Shown piece after piece: positions 1 through 10,984 of a stretch of 64,000 nucleotides of DNA. The notes beneath the pieces were generated by a model that ran no database searches, had not been told where the DNA came from, and saw nothing but the letters and a program-made list of their open reading frames with translations. Position 1 is the stretch's first letter. The number at the start of each line of letters is the position of its first letter. The stretch comes from Cornus controversa (taxonomy: Eukaryota > Streptophyta > Magnoliopsida > Cornales > Cornaceae), in assembly GCA_026545225.1 (NCBI GenBank), contig CM048849.1, positions 12,159,541 through 12,223,540 of the forward strand. Reading direction: 5' to 3'. A program made the translations under genes and the position numbers.

Positions 1-2403
1 GAGAGATTAGCCGGACAAAGTTTTTATTGCTTTTTAGATGGATATTCTGGCTATAATCAGGTTGCTATAGACCTGAGGGACCTAGAGAAAACCACCTTTA
101 CATATCCCTTCGGCACATTTGCTTATAGACGCATGCCCTTTGGGTTGTGCAATGCACCGGCAACTTTTCAATGGTGTATGATGTCTATCTTCTCGGACAT
201 GGTGGGAAAATTCTTGGAAGTGTTCATGGATGATTTTTCCATTTTTGGGCCTTCATTTGAATCATGCCTCCAAAATCTAGCCCGTGTTCTCAAACGATGT
301 TGAGAAACCAACCTAATTCTTAGTTAGAAAAAGAGTCATTTTATGGTTCAAGAGGGTATTGTCCTAGGGCACATTGTGTCTAAGAGATGAATAGAGGTTG
401 ATAAAGCCAAGGTTGAACTCATTTCCAAACTTCCTCCACCATCAACGGTGAGAGAGATTCATTCATTCCTTGGGCATACGGGCTTTTATCGCCGTTTCAT
501 CAAGGACTTTAGCAAGATTTCTCGGCCTTTGTGTCGCCTTCTTGAAAAAGAGTCTTGCTTTACCTTTGATGAAGCGTGCCTTAACGCTTTTGAAAAACTC
601 CGCACCATGCTCACAACCGCCCCAATTCTAATCCCTCCAAATTGGGCTCTCCCATTTGAGATCATGTGTGATGCATCCGATTATGCCATGGGTGCGGTCT
701 TAGGGCAACGAGTAGACAAATTGCCACATGTCATCTACTATGCAAGTAAAACCCTTTCGGAGGCTTAAATCAATTGTACCACAACGGAAAAGGAGTTGCT
801 TGCGGTAGTATTTGCATTAGACAAATTTCAAGCTTATTTATTAGGTTCAAAGGTCATTGTCTATTCGGACCATGCTGCCCTCCGGCATCTCTTAGCCAAA
901 AAGGACACCAAGCCTAGGTTGATCCGATGGATACTCTTGTTGCAAGAGTTCAATTTTGAGATTAGAGACAAAAAGGGAACTAAAAATGTGGTGGCTGACC
1001 ACCTTTCTAGAATTCTTGTTGAATCCCTCCATAATTTCATTCCCGTTTGTGAATCCTTCCCGGATGAACAACTCTTTGTCATTTCTCAAGAGAGTATCCC
1101 TTGGTATGCATATGTGGTTAATTACTTGGCAACCGGTAAAATACCATCTTCTTGGACCAAACAAGAGAAGGATCGTTTTCTCTCCCAATCACGATCATAT
1201 TATTGGGACGATCCTCAATTGTTCAAATATTGCCCCGATCAAATAATTCGTAAGTGTGTACCCAACAGTGAATTCCAAAGCATTCTCAAATTTTGTCATA
1301 CACTCGCTTGTGGGGGACACTTTAGTGCTAAGAAAATCGCAGCAAAAATTCTTTACTGCGGATTTTTCTGGCCAACACTTCATCGGGATGCATATTCATT
1401 CTGCCGCTCTTGTGAGCGATGTCAGCGCCTCGGCGCGATGTCTCGGAAGGACATGATGCCTCTTAACCCTATTCTTATTATTGAGATATTTGATGTGTGG
1501 GGCATTGACTTCATGGGACCATTTCCACCCTCTACTGGTCATGAGTACATACTTGTGGCGGTGGACTACGTATCTAAGTGGATAGAGGCCGTTGCTACCA
1601 AAACCAATGATCACGCAGTCGTGGTTAAGTTCATTCAAGCTAATATTTTTAGCCGGTTTGGTATGCCTCGGGCCATCATCAGTGACGGAGGTAAACATTT
1701 CTGTAACCGGTTCCTTCGAACCTTGCTTACCAAATACTCCGTCACACACAAAGTAGCCACCCCGTACCATTCCCAAACTAGTGGCCAAGTAGAGGTATCC
1801 AATAGGGAGATTAAGAACATTCTTGAGAAAACTATTCGGCCTGACCGGAAAGATTGGTCATTGTGACTAAACTATGCATTATGGGCATACCGAACCGCAT
1901 ATAAAACTCCCATTAGAATGTCACCTTACCGGTTGGTTTATGGCAAAGCGTGTCATCTTCCGGTTGAATTGGGGCATAAAGCTATGTGGGCCACCAAAAC
2001 TTTCAATTTTGACATGCAAACGGCCGGATCTAATCGAAAGCTTCAATTAAATGAATTAGAAGAATTGCGACATGATGCATATGAGAACGCTAAAATCTAT
2101 AAGGCAAAGTCCGAAGCCTTTCATGATCGTAATATTCGAGTCAAAACGTTTTCTCCGGGCCAAAAAGTATGGTTGTATAATTCACGCCTCCATTTGTTTC
2201 CCATAAAACTTCACTCCCGTTGGGATGGTCCATTTTTGGTTAATTCCGTCGCTCCCCACGGAGCGGTGGAATTGAAGGACTTGAAAGACGGATCTTTGTT
2301 CAAAGTAAACGGGCAGCGCTTAAAAATGTGTGTGGATGACCAAGTTACCACAGAATACGTGGATGTCGTCACTTTGACGGATCCCGTATATTTTGACTCG
2401 TGA
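1..2403 (+). pseudogene. Element 1 pol remnant: reverse transcriptase, RNase H, integrase
   Basis: The order is that of Ty3/gypsy pol. Reverse transcriptase covers about 1-450, with the FMDD form of the catalytic box near 225. RNase H covers about 640-1020 ([28 protein letters not shown]). Integrase follows, with an HHCC zinc-binding module at about 1300-1430 ([11 protein letters not shown]) and a DDE core at about 1490-1830 ([23 protein letters not shown]). A C-terminal module with SRWDGPF ends near 2400. The residues match Athila-type pol and closely resemble the integrase at 31341-32438. The region is broken in several places and is treated as a fossil. Confidence 0.92.
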
Positions 2404-2584
2404 GCCGATTCGGACGTCATGCCATAGACGTGTAAGGTGGCGAAGCCATGGTAGCTATCATGCTTCCATGATGTCCCTTTTAATCCAAAGTAGGTTTTGT
2501 ATCTAAGCAATTTTGTATCTAAGTTAAAAAAAAAAAAAAATCCAAGTCCATGAAAGCAGAACTCAAGCTGACTATTTTTGAGCA

Positions 2585-2970
2585 TCTCGATTGATCGAAG
2601 CTGAAATCTCGATCAATTGAGATTTCGATTGATCGAGATTTCAGTCTCGATTGATCGAAATATTGCAGAGAGTTTGCCAAACCCAAAGTCCCGAGAGGTA
2701 GTATCCTTCGATAGCACTTCGATAGGTCCTCGATCGATCGAAATTTCGATTGATCGAAATGGGATTTCGATTGATCGAAGTAAAATCTTGATTAATCGAA
2801 GTAAAGTCTCGATCGATCGAAATAAAATCTTGATTCATTGAATAAATCTCGATTGAGCGAAGGAAAAATCTCGATTGAGCGAAGCTGATCTCGATTGATC
2901 GAAGTGGGATTTTGATCAATCGAAATCTCGATTGATCGAGATGCACATCTCGATCAATCGAGATGCACAC
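2585..2970. repeat. Palindromic TCGATTGATCGA repeat block between integrase and the third ORF
   Basis: More than a dozen copies of TCGATTGATCGA or close variants occur in both orientations, separated by short spacers. Many units can pair with each other. The block lies between the pol end and the third ORF of element 1. The same motif recurs inside the 3' LTR of this element (6836-6927). The small reading frames here only reflect the repeat period (Ser-Ile-Asp-Arg) and are not counted as genes. Confidence 0.85.
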
Positions 2971-3631
2971 GATGCCTGCACGTGAGCCGAAGTCTTATTT
3001 AAACCGTTGGGCTTCCCTCTCATTTCAAAAGACCATCCGACTTCCTTCTCTTCTCCGAGCGATCCAAGGCTTTCTCCGAGCACTGTCGCGCACTTGATCT
3101 ACCGTCCCCGACCATCCACCGCCGTTCACCGTAGTCCGAGATCGCCGCGGGCACACTCACGCCCTTCTCTTCGCGGCTGCGAGTGGGTCTTCTTCTGTTT
3201 GTGTCGAGCATCACCTTCACCTTGAGGTAAGTGACGCATGGCTACATTTTGCGTACTTTCTCGCTATTTTTGGTAGTTTTACGGCGTAATAAACGTAGAC
3301 AGATGATGTTGGGTTGGAATGGTGTATTTGCGATATTCATAATGGGATTTTGCGGGTTTCGGGGGGTAGGAATTCATGTATGGGGGAAATATTGCGTCAT
3401 TTTTTTTTGCTTCGAATGCTTACTGTACGGTTTGTAACCGCAGCACCTTCGTCTCGGTTGCATCCGCTTATGCTGCCTCTTTGAGAGCGAATTTTTGAAT
3501 TCATGTCAGCACCATGGACTACAACCTCATTTTCATTTTTATTTTTTTATTTTTATTCTTAGTTTAGTATTCCTTTCATTTTCTTTTTATTTACGTAATT
3601 TTTGGAATAAAGTGCAGACTGCTCCGAGATC
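2971..3631 (+). other. Untranslated spacer before the third ORF of element 1
   Basis: No supported gene. The stretch is GC-richer at about 3040-3230 and then T-rich (about 3525-3600), directly upstream of the ATG at 3632. A GTAAGT at 3228-3233 in the GC-rich part and a T-rich tract before AG near 3617-3629 could be an intron in a spliced leader for the third ORF; this is inference only. Athila-type elements are thought to express downstream ORFs by splicing. Confidence 0.35.
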
Positions 3632-4750
3632 ATGGCGAGGGTGAAGAAAGCCCCCGGTTCTGTTCGAGACGTGCCCGGGCGAGCCTTCCGTTCTCGGAAG
3701 TTTCACCCGGAGCAGATATTTGACTTGAGAGAGTTCGAGATGCGTCCCGACAGTGCATGGACTGTCGCCGAGCTCAGGAGGCGTCGCCTCGACCGATTGT
3801 GTGTGCCTCCCACTGACGTGGCACACGAGCGCTTAGTGCAGGTCTTCTACGAGCGCATGACTTACTCCTGCACAGCGCCGGACACATTAGAGACGGTCGT
3901 GGGCACCACAACGATTACGATTACGCCGAGCCGGATTGCACAGATGCTCGGCATCCCTCACCAGTAGCCTCCAGATATGGTTGACCAGGACGGTCGACCG
4001 CTTTACAGGGCCGCCCTTCCAGCAGACTTGACACTGTTCTCCATCGTGATGGACATGTGTGGTGGGGCGTTTACCACGCCCAGTCACAATTGCACGTCCA
4101 AATCGATGTGCCTGAGCAGATTATGGTTCCTGGACACCGTTCTCATCAAGAACGCGTGTCCCCTGTAGCACGTGGCAGAGCGCAGAGGCGACCTCCTCCG
4201 TTGCCTCTATGCTTTCAACACGGGCACGTGGTTTTCTGTCCCGTCACTGGTATGGGGGCAGATGTTCAAGGTTTGGGATGGCCTCGTCAACAAGAGGATG
4301 CGGCAAGCAGCGAGTTGGCGGCTTCCCTTTCCATTCTTTGTCGCCGCTTTTCTGAGTCGTGCCAGTATACCGGTCAGTGATACTGACGTTCAGTTGGCAC
4401 TGCCCGCCCGCTTCACATCTACTCAGTGGGAGCGGGTGAGGCGACACTTAGAGCAACAGGACCACCAGGGTGATCCACCAGACGATGTAGATATGGATGC
4501 CCCGGTGGAGATGGATGAGGGAGAGCCTGCAGGGGATGAGTCAGATGATGAGGAGATGGAGGAGGAGGAGATGGATATTGCTGCAGAGCGGCATGACATC
4601 CTAGCGATAGGCTACTCCTGCCTGGCGGCTGACGTAGAGCGGCTCCAGCAGGGTTTTGACGAGCATGTCCAGGTGACGCAGAGTCAGCTGGCAGGCATTC
4701 GGACGGACATTTCATCTCTGGCACAGGGTCAGAGGGCTATTTTAGACTAG
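3632..4750 (+). pseudogene. Element 1 third ORF (plant retroelement extra ORF, env position)
   Basis: The ORF lies downstream of integrase, where the Athila literature places an envelope-like gene. The N-terminal two thirds matches the ORF at 29231-30450: shared words include RLV-VFY, LWFLD--L-KN-CP and VWGQM. This resembles the plant putative transposon-protein domain found in such extra ORFs. The C-terminal part is strongly acidic (about 4490-4590) and is followed by a heptad-like, probably coiled-coil stretch (about 4600-4745), then Pro-rich coding-like sequence to about 4860. No signal peptide or membrane segment is visible, so an envelope role is not supported. Broken; the function of the family is unknown. 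Confidence 0.75.
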
Positions 4751-4860
4751 TTCCGTGCCTTCCGGCAGGACCTGCAGTTCCTGCTTGTCGGACGAGCTTC
4801 CACCTCCACCTCTACTCCCACCGAGCCACCACCACCACCACCACCACCCGCCCTCGAGTA

Positions 4861-5526
4861 GCTGCTTTTATTTGTCCTTTATGCTTTACTTTCTGTATTT
4901 TTTCTTTCTTTATGTTTAATAGGCCATGTTGGCCATTTTTTCTTTCTTTTTATGAGTATTCCACATCTATGTACGCTTTGTACTGAACTCATTTTCATTT
5001 ATGGAATACAGTTTTTTTTCTGTTCTACCATGTGTTATCTTTACTGTCTTTATTTTTGCTTTCTGTCAATATATCTATTCTCTATACTTTGACTATGTAT
5101 GTAGTACCACTTGCCTAATTGTTATATGCGATTCAGTTGATGATTTCCATTTATTACCGCCTGGTTTAAATTCCCAATACTGTTGAGATTGCTTCAACGC
5201 AGTATGGCGGTAATAAAGAAAGGCAGCCCCTTTGCATGCTATACGTTAGCGTGCCTGGATAGTCAATATCTTATCGCATATACCTCTTAGACAATTGGGA
5301 AACACCAGTTCAGACCCTTAGATATGCAGTGATCTTGGCATTGTCCGTTTGTGCATAATTATTTTATTATGATCTTTTCCTACCTTTTGTTCCTTTTAAT
5401 GCTCGGGGTATCCAGTTGGTGTTCTGTGCAGATTTTTCTTATTTGCAGGATGACCGCTACTGTGGAATACCATTTTTGTCGCATTCTGCAATCCCGGTAA
5501 CTTCTTTCCTTGTTCTTCTTGTCCAA
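4861..5526 (+). other. Start of the 3' untranslated region of element 1
   Basis: T-rich sequence without a supported gene. It joins the third ORF to the first hairpin/polypurine module at 5527. Confidence 0.5.
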
Positions 5527-5562
5527 ACATTGAGGACAATGTTGCATATAAGTTTGGGGGTG
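5527..5562 (+). promoter_or_regulatory. Hairpin plus upstream polypurine-like tract (module 1), element 1
   Basis: ACATTG-AGGA-CAATGT (5527-5542) is a perfect 6-bp stem with a 4-nt loop. It is followed 7 nt later by AAGTTTGGGGGTG (5550-5562), identical to the polypurine tract next to the LTR at 6637-6649. The same arrangement, with an 8-bp stem, lies at 28831-28868 in the other Athila-like family. A second plus-strand primer or an RNA-structure role is inferred. Confidence 0.7.
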
Positions 5563-5870
5563 CGGTATGCTATACCACTTGCATATGCATGCAATGTTCA
5601 GTCTTAGTATTGAGTGTCATTGTAGAGCAGTTTTCTTGATATTTTTGCATGCTTGCTATGATGTCTTGCTTTTTAAAAGAAGTTCATTCGAATAAATGTC
5701 CGAGGTAAATGCAGCAGGTAGTTAAGAACTTTAACATTGTAAATACCCGTACTTTTGCAAGCTATATAGTAGGCTAGAACGGTCTACATTTTTGTCCAAA
5801 TATGAGCACGTATAGTTCTTGCCCTAAATTTGTCCTTAACCGCACAAATTCGCACACATGCATTTTAAAT

Positions 5871-6207
5871 TGTGGGGTATAAGTCTGATGGAGAATTTTG
5901 TAAATTTTTGTTTTTATCTGAACAACTTAGAGAATAAGTTCTTTCGGTTGTTGTAAAAAAAAAAAAAATTATAAAATAAATGCAATAAGCCTTCTCACTC
6001 AATAAACCGGATTTCTATGCCTCAAAGCAGGGAGTATTCGCGTATAAGTGTGCAAGGTTGAGCAATAATAAGCGGGTGGCTTGCTTAAGTTCATCGCCTT
6101 GTAAGCTCGGTTATTAAGTCCGAGGGGTGCTTCTTCACCTAATGCCCTAAAGCCAATTGGTTTGGGAGTCATTGGCCCAATGCCGCTACATGGGCTTGCA
6201 AGAAAGC
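5871..6207 (+). other. Conserved non-coding 3' region blocks of element 1
   Basis: GTGGGGTATAA (from 5872) and a block at about 6004-6207 share several exact words, in the same order, with the minus strand of element 3 (28515 down to about 28150): CTATGCCT, TTCGCGT, CCCTAAAGCCA, TGGTTTGGGAGTCA and GCTACATGG. No shared reading frame is evident. Two different families keeping these words points to a selected RNA or DNA element. Confidence 0.65.
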
Positions 6208-6612
6208 AAAAAGAGCTAAGCATTGCACGGTCATCCGCACATGAGCAATCATGAATGTTTTGTGATAATGAACAGCTGTGTCGAGCGTTTGCAATGAGTT
6301 TTTCTCTTAAAAACAGATTTGTTCTTTTTCTTCTCCAAATATGACAAAAGCCACGCGTTAGAATGCATGTTCACTTTTCAAAGAGGATTTTGGGGTCGGA
6401 ATGGGTATGTTTGCTCGGGCTGGCCATTATGTGGGGACCGTTGTTTATTTGTAGCTTGTGAAAGTCCATTTTTGCTAATGACCACATAGTTCTGTAATAC
6501 TTGTTGCATTTGCCAAATGTGAAATAAACGGATGATCGCCCTTTTTCTAGTTGATGACTGAGCATAATTAAACTTTTGTATAAGATAGTTAATTTCATTT
6601 TTGTAATATTGC

Positions 6613-6649
6613 ATTGCTAAGGGACTAGCAATATGTAAGTTTGGGGGTG
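6613..6649 (+). promoter_or_regulatory. Hairpin plus polypurine tract next to the 3' LTR (module 2), element 1
   Basis: ATTGCTA (6613-6619) and TAGCAAT (6626-6632) form a perfect 7-bp stem around AGGGAC. AAGTTTGGGGGTG at 6637-6649 directly abuts the LTR start TGATAAG at 6650 and so is the plus-strand primer tract. The module is identical in element 3 (27571-27607). Confidence 0.85.
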
Positions 6650-6835
6650 TGATAAGTGTTCAATTCTATACATTTGAACCCTCTTTATTGCATATGTTAG
6701 TTCCGTTTCTACGTTTACCGAGATATGTTTACGGTATTTTTGTGTTTTTGATGTATTGCAGGTCTTGTAGTGAAAGTAGCAAAGTTTGAGGCTATTTGCA
6801 GCTGAAGAACAAAAATCAGAAATGCAGCCAAAGGC

Positions 6836-6869
6836 ATCTCGATCAATCGAGATCTCGATTGATCGAGAT
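6836..6869. repeat. Perfect 34-bp palindrome in the element 1 LTR
   Basis: The stretch reads the same on both strands and is built from CTCGATCAATCGAG and its reverse. Further partial copies continue to 6927. It uses the same motif as the block at 2585-2970. Confidence 0.9.
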
Positions 6870-7051
6870 CTTATTTCGATTGATCAAAATCTCGATCAAT
6901 TGAGATCCAATCTCGATTGATCGAGATTCTGCAGAAGCCACTTGCCCACTTGCTCACTTGCTCTCCCACTTGCAACAAAATCTCCCTTTTTGCACGACTT
7001 AGGGGGATTGTCTGACTTGAACAAGACCCTTGGGGACCTTCTTGATACAAT

Positions 7052-7063
7052 GGATATATATAT

Positions 7064-7099
<36 letters not shown>
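7052..7099. repeat. TA dinucleotide microsatellite
   Basis: About 48 bp of nearly pure TA/AT, interrupted once by TG, inside the LTR of element 1. Confidence 0.9.
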
Positions 7100-7101
<2 letters not shown>

Positions 7102-8044
7102 TGGGCCCCAAGGTTGAAAAAGGAGCCATAAAGCACAAAGAAGCCATATATCTCATATATCTCTCAACACACATCAGACATCAAAAGAGAGACATTCGGG
7201 AGAGGATGAGGAGAAGCTGAACCAGACCAAGAAGCTTCACTTTCTTCATCAATGGAAGAGTGCAAGACAACCATGAGCAACTAACTCTTCTACTAGGGTG
7301 TTGGTTTCACCCCTGGCCATGTAAACTTGTTCATCTTTGTAGCACTTGGGATTTGTAATTAAATGTTGATTATTTAGCCTAGTGATCATATACACTAATA
7401 CATTTCTTTTATATATTCATATGATTTTAGTTTTATTCTTGTCTTAGAGTATAATCTTCACGTGAATGCACAACATTTGCATATTCCACAAGAAGTGCAA
7501 ATGATGGCTAGATAATGGTGTTTAAATGAATGTGTTATGTTTGTTTGTATAAACCATGCCAAGATAAGGTAGTTTGGATGCATGTAGGTTCACTTAGAGA
7601 GTAGGGTAATTAGATAGTTAGTTAGGTTGAAGAGCTATGCTTGTTGAAGATGGATTATGATAGGTGGACAAACACATTGATCTTTTGATATGTCATTGAG
7701 GTCACAAGCCTAATGACATTGTTAGGCATTTAATTAATGAATCCCATGCTTGCTACACTTATGAACATGTGAATGGCTAGTGGTGGAAACCAACCCTAGT
7801 TCTCTCTCCCATCCTTTACTCTTTAATTTTATTGTCATTACATTCATGCAATAGTTTATAAACAAAAATTCAAAAACCTGTTTTTAGGATTAAAGTGGAA
7901 TTAATCTTTCTTTAAGACAATTGTGACTAGTCCTCGTGGGATCGATACCCTCTATATAGAACCGTATCTACAAAGATTCGTGCTCTTGCGAGTGGTTAAA
8001 TTATATTTTGATAAAAAGGGCAAAATTAAGCTTACAATATAATC

Positions 8045-8415
8045 CGAGTTTAGCCACATTACAAACCAAATTAGACACGAAAAGAGGAAATAGAAAATAA
8101 AACAAAAAATGTGTAATTTGGAAAATCAATCAATGCATTTTCATCAACCAAAACTCTTTGACGTAACAGTGTTTCAGGAACTTTAGCCTAAATCAACGTG
8201 ATTTATATAAAGCCAACTTATATGTGGAGATAAAATATTGAATGCGCTTCGCGAAAGCAATCTGGTGATGTTACTAATTATGACTGCAAATATATACAAA
8301 GAAACTGCGAAATAGCGGGGCTTGGTAGACAAACGCAACTCATTGGAGTGATGGAAAGACCAAAAACGGCTCGTTGGAGCGAAACCAAAAATGACTCATT
8401 GGAGCGAAAACTGAT
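8045..8415. repeat. Host flank duplication, copy A left part
   Basis: The sequence aligns with 51240-51560 at roughly 88-90% by eye, for example the shared stretches CAATCAATGCATTTTCATCA and AAATCAACGTGATTTATATA. It is the left end of a locus duplication whose right part resumes at 21920 after the nested insertions. No gene recognised. Confidence 0.8.
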
Positions 8416-8499
8416 CTAATATGCTCGAATATATAACAAGGAATTTCTTATTAGATTTTAGGCAATCCTAACAAGCCCAAAAATATATATATAAAGTTA

Positions 8500-8807
8500 C
8501 CTTTTTAAGTATTAGGTGATCCCGACATGCCTGACAATCTTGTCATACCAAATATAATGTATAGATACCTTATTAGGTATTAGGCAATCCCGACATGCCT
8601 GCCAATCCAGACATGCCAAATATAATGTATAGATACCTTATTAGGTATTAGGCAATACCGACACGCCTTGGTAATCCCAAAATGCCAAATATATTGCATA
8701 GATACCTTATTAGGTATTAGGCGATCTCGACACGCCTGACAATTATACCATGCCAACTATAATGTATAGATACCTTATTAGGTATTAGGCGACCTCGACA
8801 TGCCGGG
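8500..8807. repeat. Tandem array with TACCTTATTAGGTA cores, left part
   Basis: About four to five units of roughly 65-70 bp, each with GATACCTTATTAGGTATTAGG and one or two GACATGCC words. It continues at 19113 on the other side of element 2. TACCT-TATT-AGGTA is a small hairpin. Confidence 0.9.
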
Positions 8808-9639
8808 TGAAATACCCCCCCAAAATTTCGCGCATGAGGTGGCCAGTCTCATACACAAAACCTGGAAGATACATACAACTGGTAGCAACAAGCATAGAAT
8901 ACAAAAGATATAATGAACAATTTTCTAATTGCAGAAAAGAAAGTTCCTCTGAATTAAAAAATAACTGTTAACTAAACAAGTATATGTCCGGTAATACAAT
9001 TTGGAAGTCCTGTAATCCAAGGACCCCTTAACCAGAATGAACCAAAGTTTTTAATTCTAAAATTAATACCAACAATCAAAGTCTCAAAAGGTCATAGTAT
9101 GACTCTTGAAGAAGACAAGTTCCTACCCTGTGATGAGACGTCTGCTACAACCAAACCCTAAAACTCTATCCTCGCGGTGGAACCTGTCTGAAACCTGAAA
9201 TATCAACAAAGTGGGTTAAACCCACGAGCAAGTTCTATCTACTACATCCCAATCAGAGAACCAATATACATACCCTCAGTATAAGGGACATAAAATAAGT
9301 CTATAGATTTAACCTACAAGTTATTCTTTTACCCAGTTTCGTGTTTCCAAAACAACAGTCAATATTTATAATATTCCACCCAAACCTTTATTATGCAAAC
9401 GTGAACACATTCCTTACGTTCAGCAGAAATAAACATAATATAAAATAATATCAAGTTTAAGCAATCCTAACATGCCATCATTTAATCTTTTGATACCTTA
9501 ATAGGTATAGATATATACATACTAGTCATTTCCTATTTAGCTCATGTTTTCAGAAGTAAAATCATCTTATACATTGTTCCAACACACCCTTATCATCCAA
9601 CAATGAACACATTCTTTAAGTTCAAAATAAAGAAAACAT

Positions 9640-9905
9640 GTGCATACACATATAGATACCTTATTAGATATGGGCGATCCTGACACGCCAAATAAAATGT
9701 ATAGATACCTTATTAGGTATGGGCGATCCTGACACGCCGGGCAATCCTGACATGCCAAATAAAATGCATAGATACCTTATTAGGTATGGGCGATCCTGAC
9801 ACGCCGGGCAATCCTTACATGCCAAATAAAATATATAGATACCTTATTAGGTATGGGCGATCCTGACACGCCGGGCAATCCTTACATGCCAAAATAAAAT
9901 GCATA
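9640..9905. repeat. Tandem array in the element 2 LTR
   Basis: About four units of roughly 65 bp with TACCTTATTAGGTATGGGCGA and CCTGACACGCC words. The same array lies at 16473-16738 in the other LTR and, inverted, at 46990-47280. Confidence 0.9.
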
Positions 9906-10984
9906 GATACATTCCAATATGCAATATAAAATAACAAGGTGCATTATGATTTAAATTTGCACAACCGTTATTTCAAATCATCCAACATGAAATTATCATC
10001 ATAAGACAAATCGTTCACAAGTAGACTATAATCAAGTATTTGATGGGCATTTATATCCTTAAAGGAAAAAATATATTCCAATAAACCAATTAACCCAAGC
10101 ATCCGTTATAGAAGCAATTTCCCAACTCAACCTTCAATGCACTCAAATATATGAGGGAGTCTAAACCTAACTTTTATCTAGGTTTCTGGGCATATTCTAC
10201 TGCTAAGAACACTATTAAATCATGCTGGAATTTTCTAGAATTTTTGAGAATTTTAAAAATTATTATTCTAGCAAAAAGAAAATAAACATAATTCGAGGCA
10301 TACTTTTACAACCAACACAATCACAAGGGAGACTCATTTTGACATGAAATTTAAAACCCAAGTGCATTTTAATCCTATAAAGTTACCTAAATTTTTTCTA
10401 GAATTTTCTGGAATTTTAAAATATTTTCTAAAAATAAAAGAAGGTGAAAATCCAACTTTTAGACACTTTAAAAATAAATTGAACAACAAGGAAAGATTAT
10501 TTTGAGTTGAAAATTTAAACCCAAGTGTATTTATCCTCCAGAGAATTACAATAAAAATTTGGGAAGTTTTGGAATTATAAAAGTATTTTCTAAAATTACA
10601 GAAAGTGAAAAACTCAACTTTTGGACACTTTAAAAATCAATTGAACAACAAGAAAAGATCATTTTGAGTTGAAACTTTAAACCCAAGTGTATTTAGCCTC
10701 CAGAGAGCTATAGTAAAAATTTCGGAATTTTCGGAAATTTCTAACTATTTTCTAAAATTAAAGAGGCTGAAAAATCCAGTTTTTAGACACTTTAAAAATT
10801 AATTTAAAGATAATGGTAAATAATTTTGATATGAAATTTAAACCCCAAGCCCCTTAAGCTCCCAGGAAGTTTACATAAAATTTTGGAAATTTTTAGAATT
10901 ATAAAAGTATTTTAAAAAAATAATTTTTCCAGATTTTCAAGTTTTCCCAAAAATTTCAAAAATACAAAATAAATATCAAAACAA

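Larger units (their letters stand above)
1..8036 (+). mobile_element. Athila-like Ty3/gypsy LTR retrotransposon, right part (element 1)
   Basis: The left edge of the window lies inside reverse transcriptase. Rightwards come RNase H, integrase, a palindrome-rich repeat block, a third ORF, about 1.9 kb of untranslated sequence with two hairpin/polypurine modules, and an LTR starting at 6650 directly after the polypurine tract. Pol followed by an extra ORF and a long 3' region with AAGTTTGGGGGTG tracts is typical of the Athila lineage. The coding parts are broken in roughly half a dozen places, so this is a fossil. The right end (...TTACA, 8036) is inferred from the CA ending and from the start of sequence shared with 51240 onward; no second LTR is in the window, so age cannot be estimated. 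Confidence 0.88.
6650..8036 (+). mobile_element. 3' LTR of element 1
   Basis: It starts TGATAAGTG immediately after the polypurine tract and ends ...CTTACA, about 1.39 kb. It contains a palindrome cluster at 6836-6927 and a TA microsatellite around 7052-7099. It differs in sequence from the LTRs at 35281 and 58619, so element 1 belongs to another family. The right boundary is inferred. Confidence 0.75.

Noticed and set aside
2617-2970. Reading frames with a Ser-Ile-Asp-Arg repeat on both strands
   Set aside because: They arise from translating the TCGATTGATCGA repeat; no other protein feature and no start context.
3632-4750. Retroviral-type envelope gene
   Set aside because: No signal peptide, fusion peptide or membrane segment; acidic and coiled-coil C-terminal part instead.
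6896-7220. Frames across the TA microsatellite in the element 1 LTR
   Set aside because: Ile-Tyr runs come from the TA repeat.
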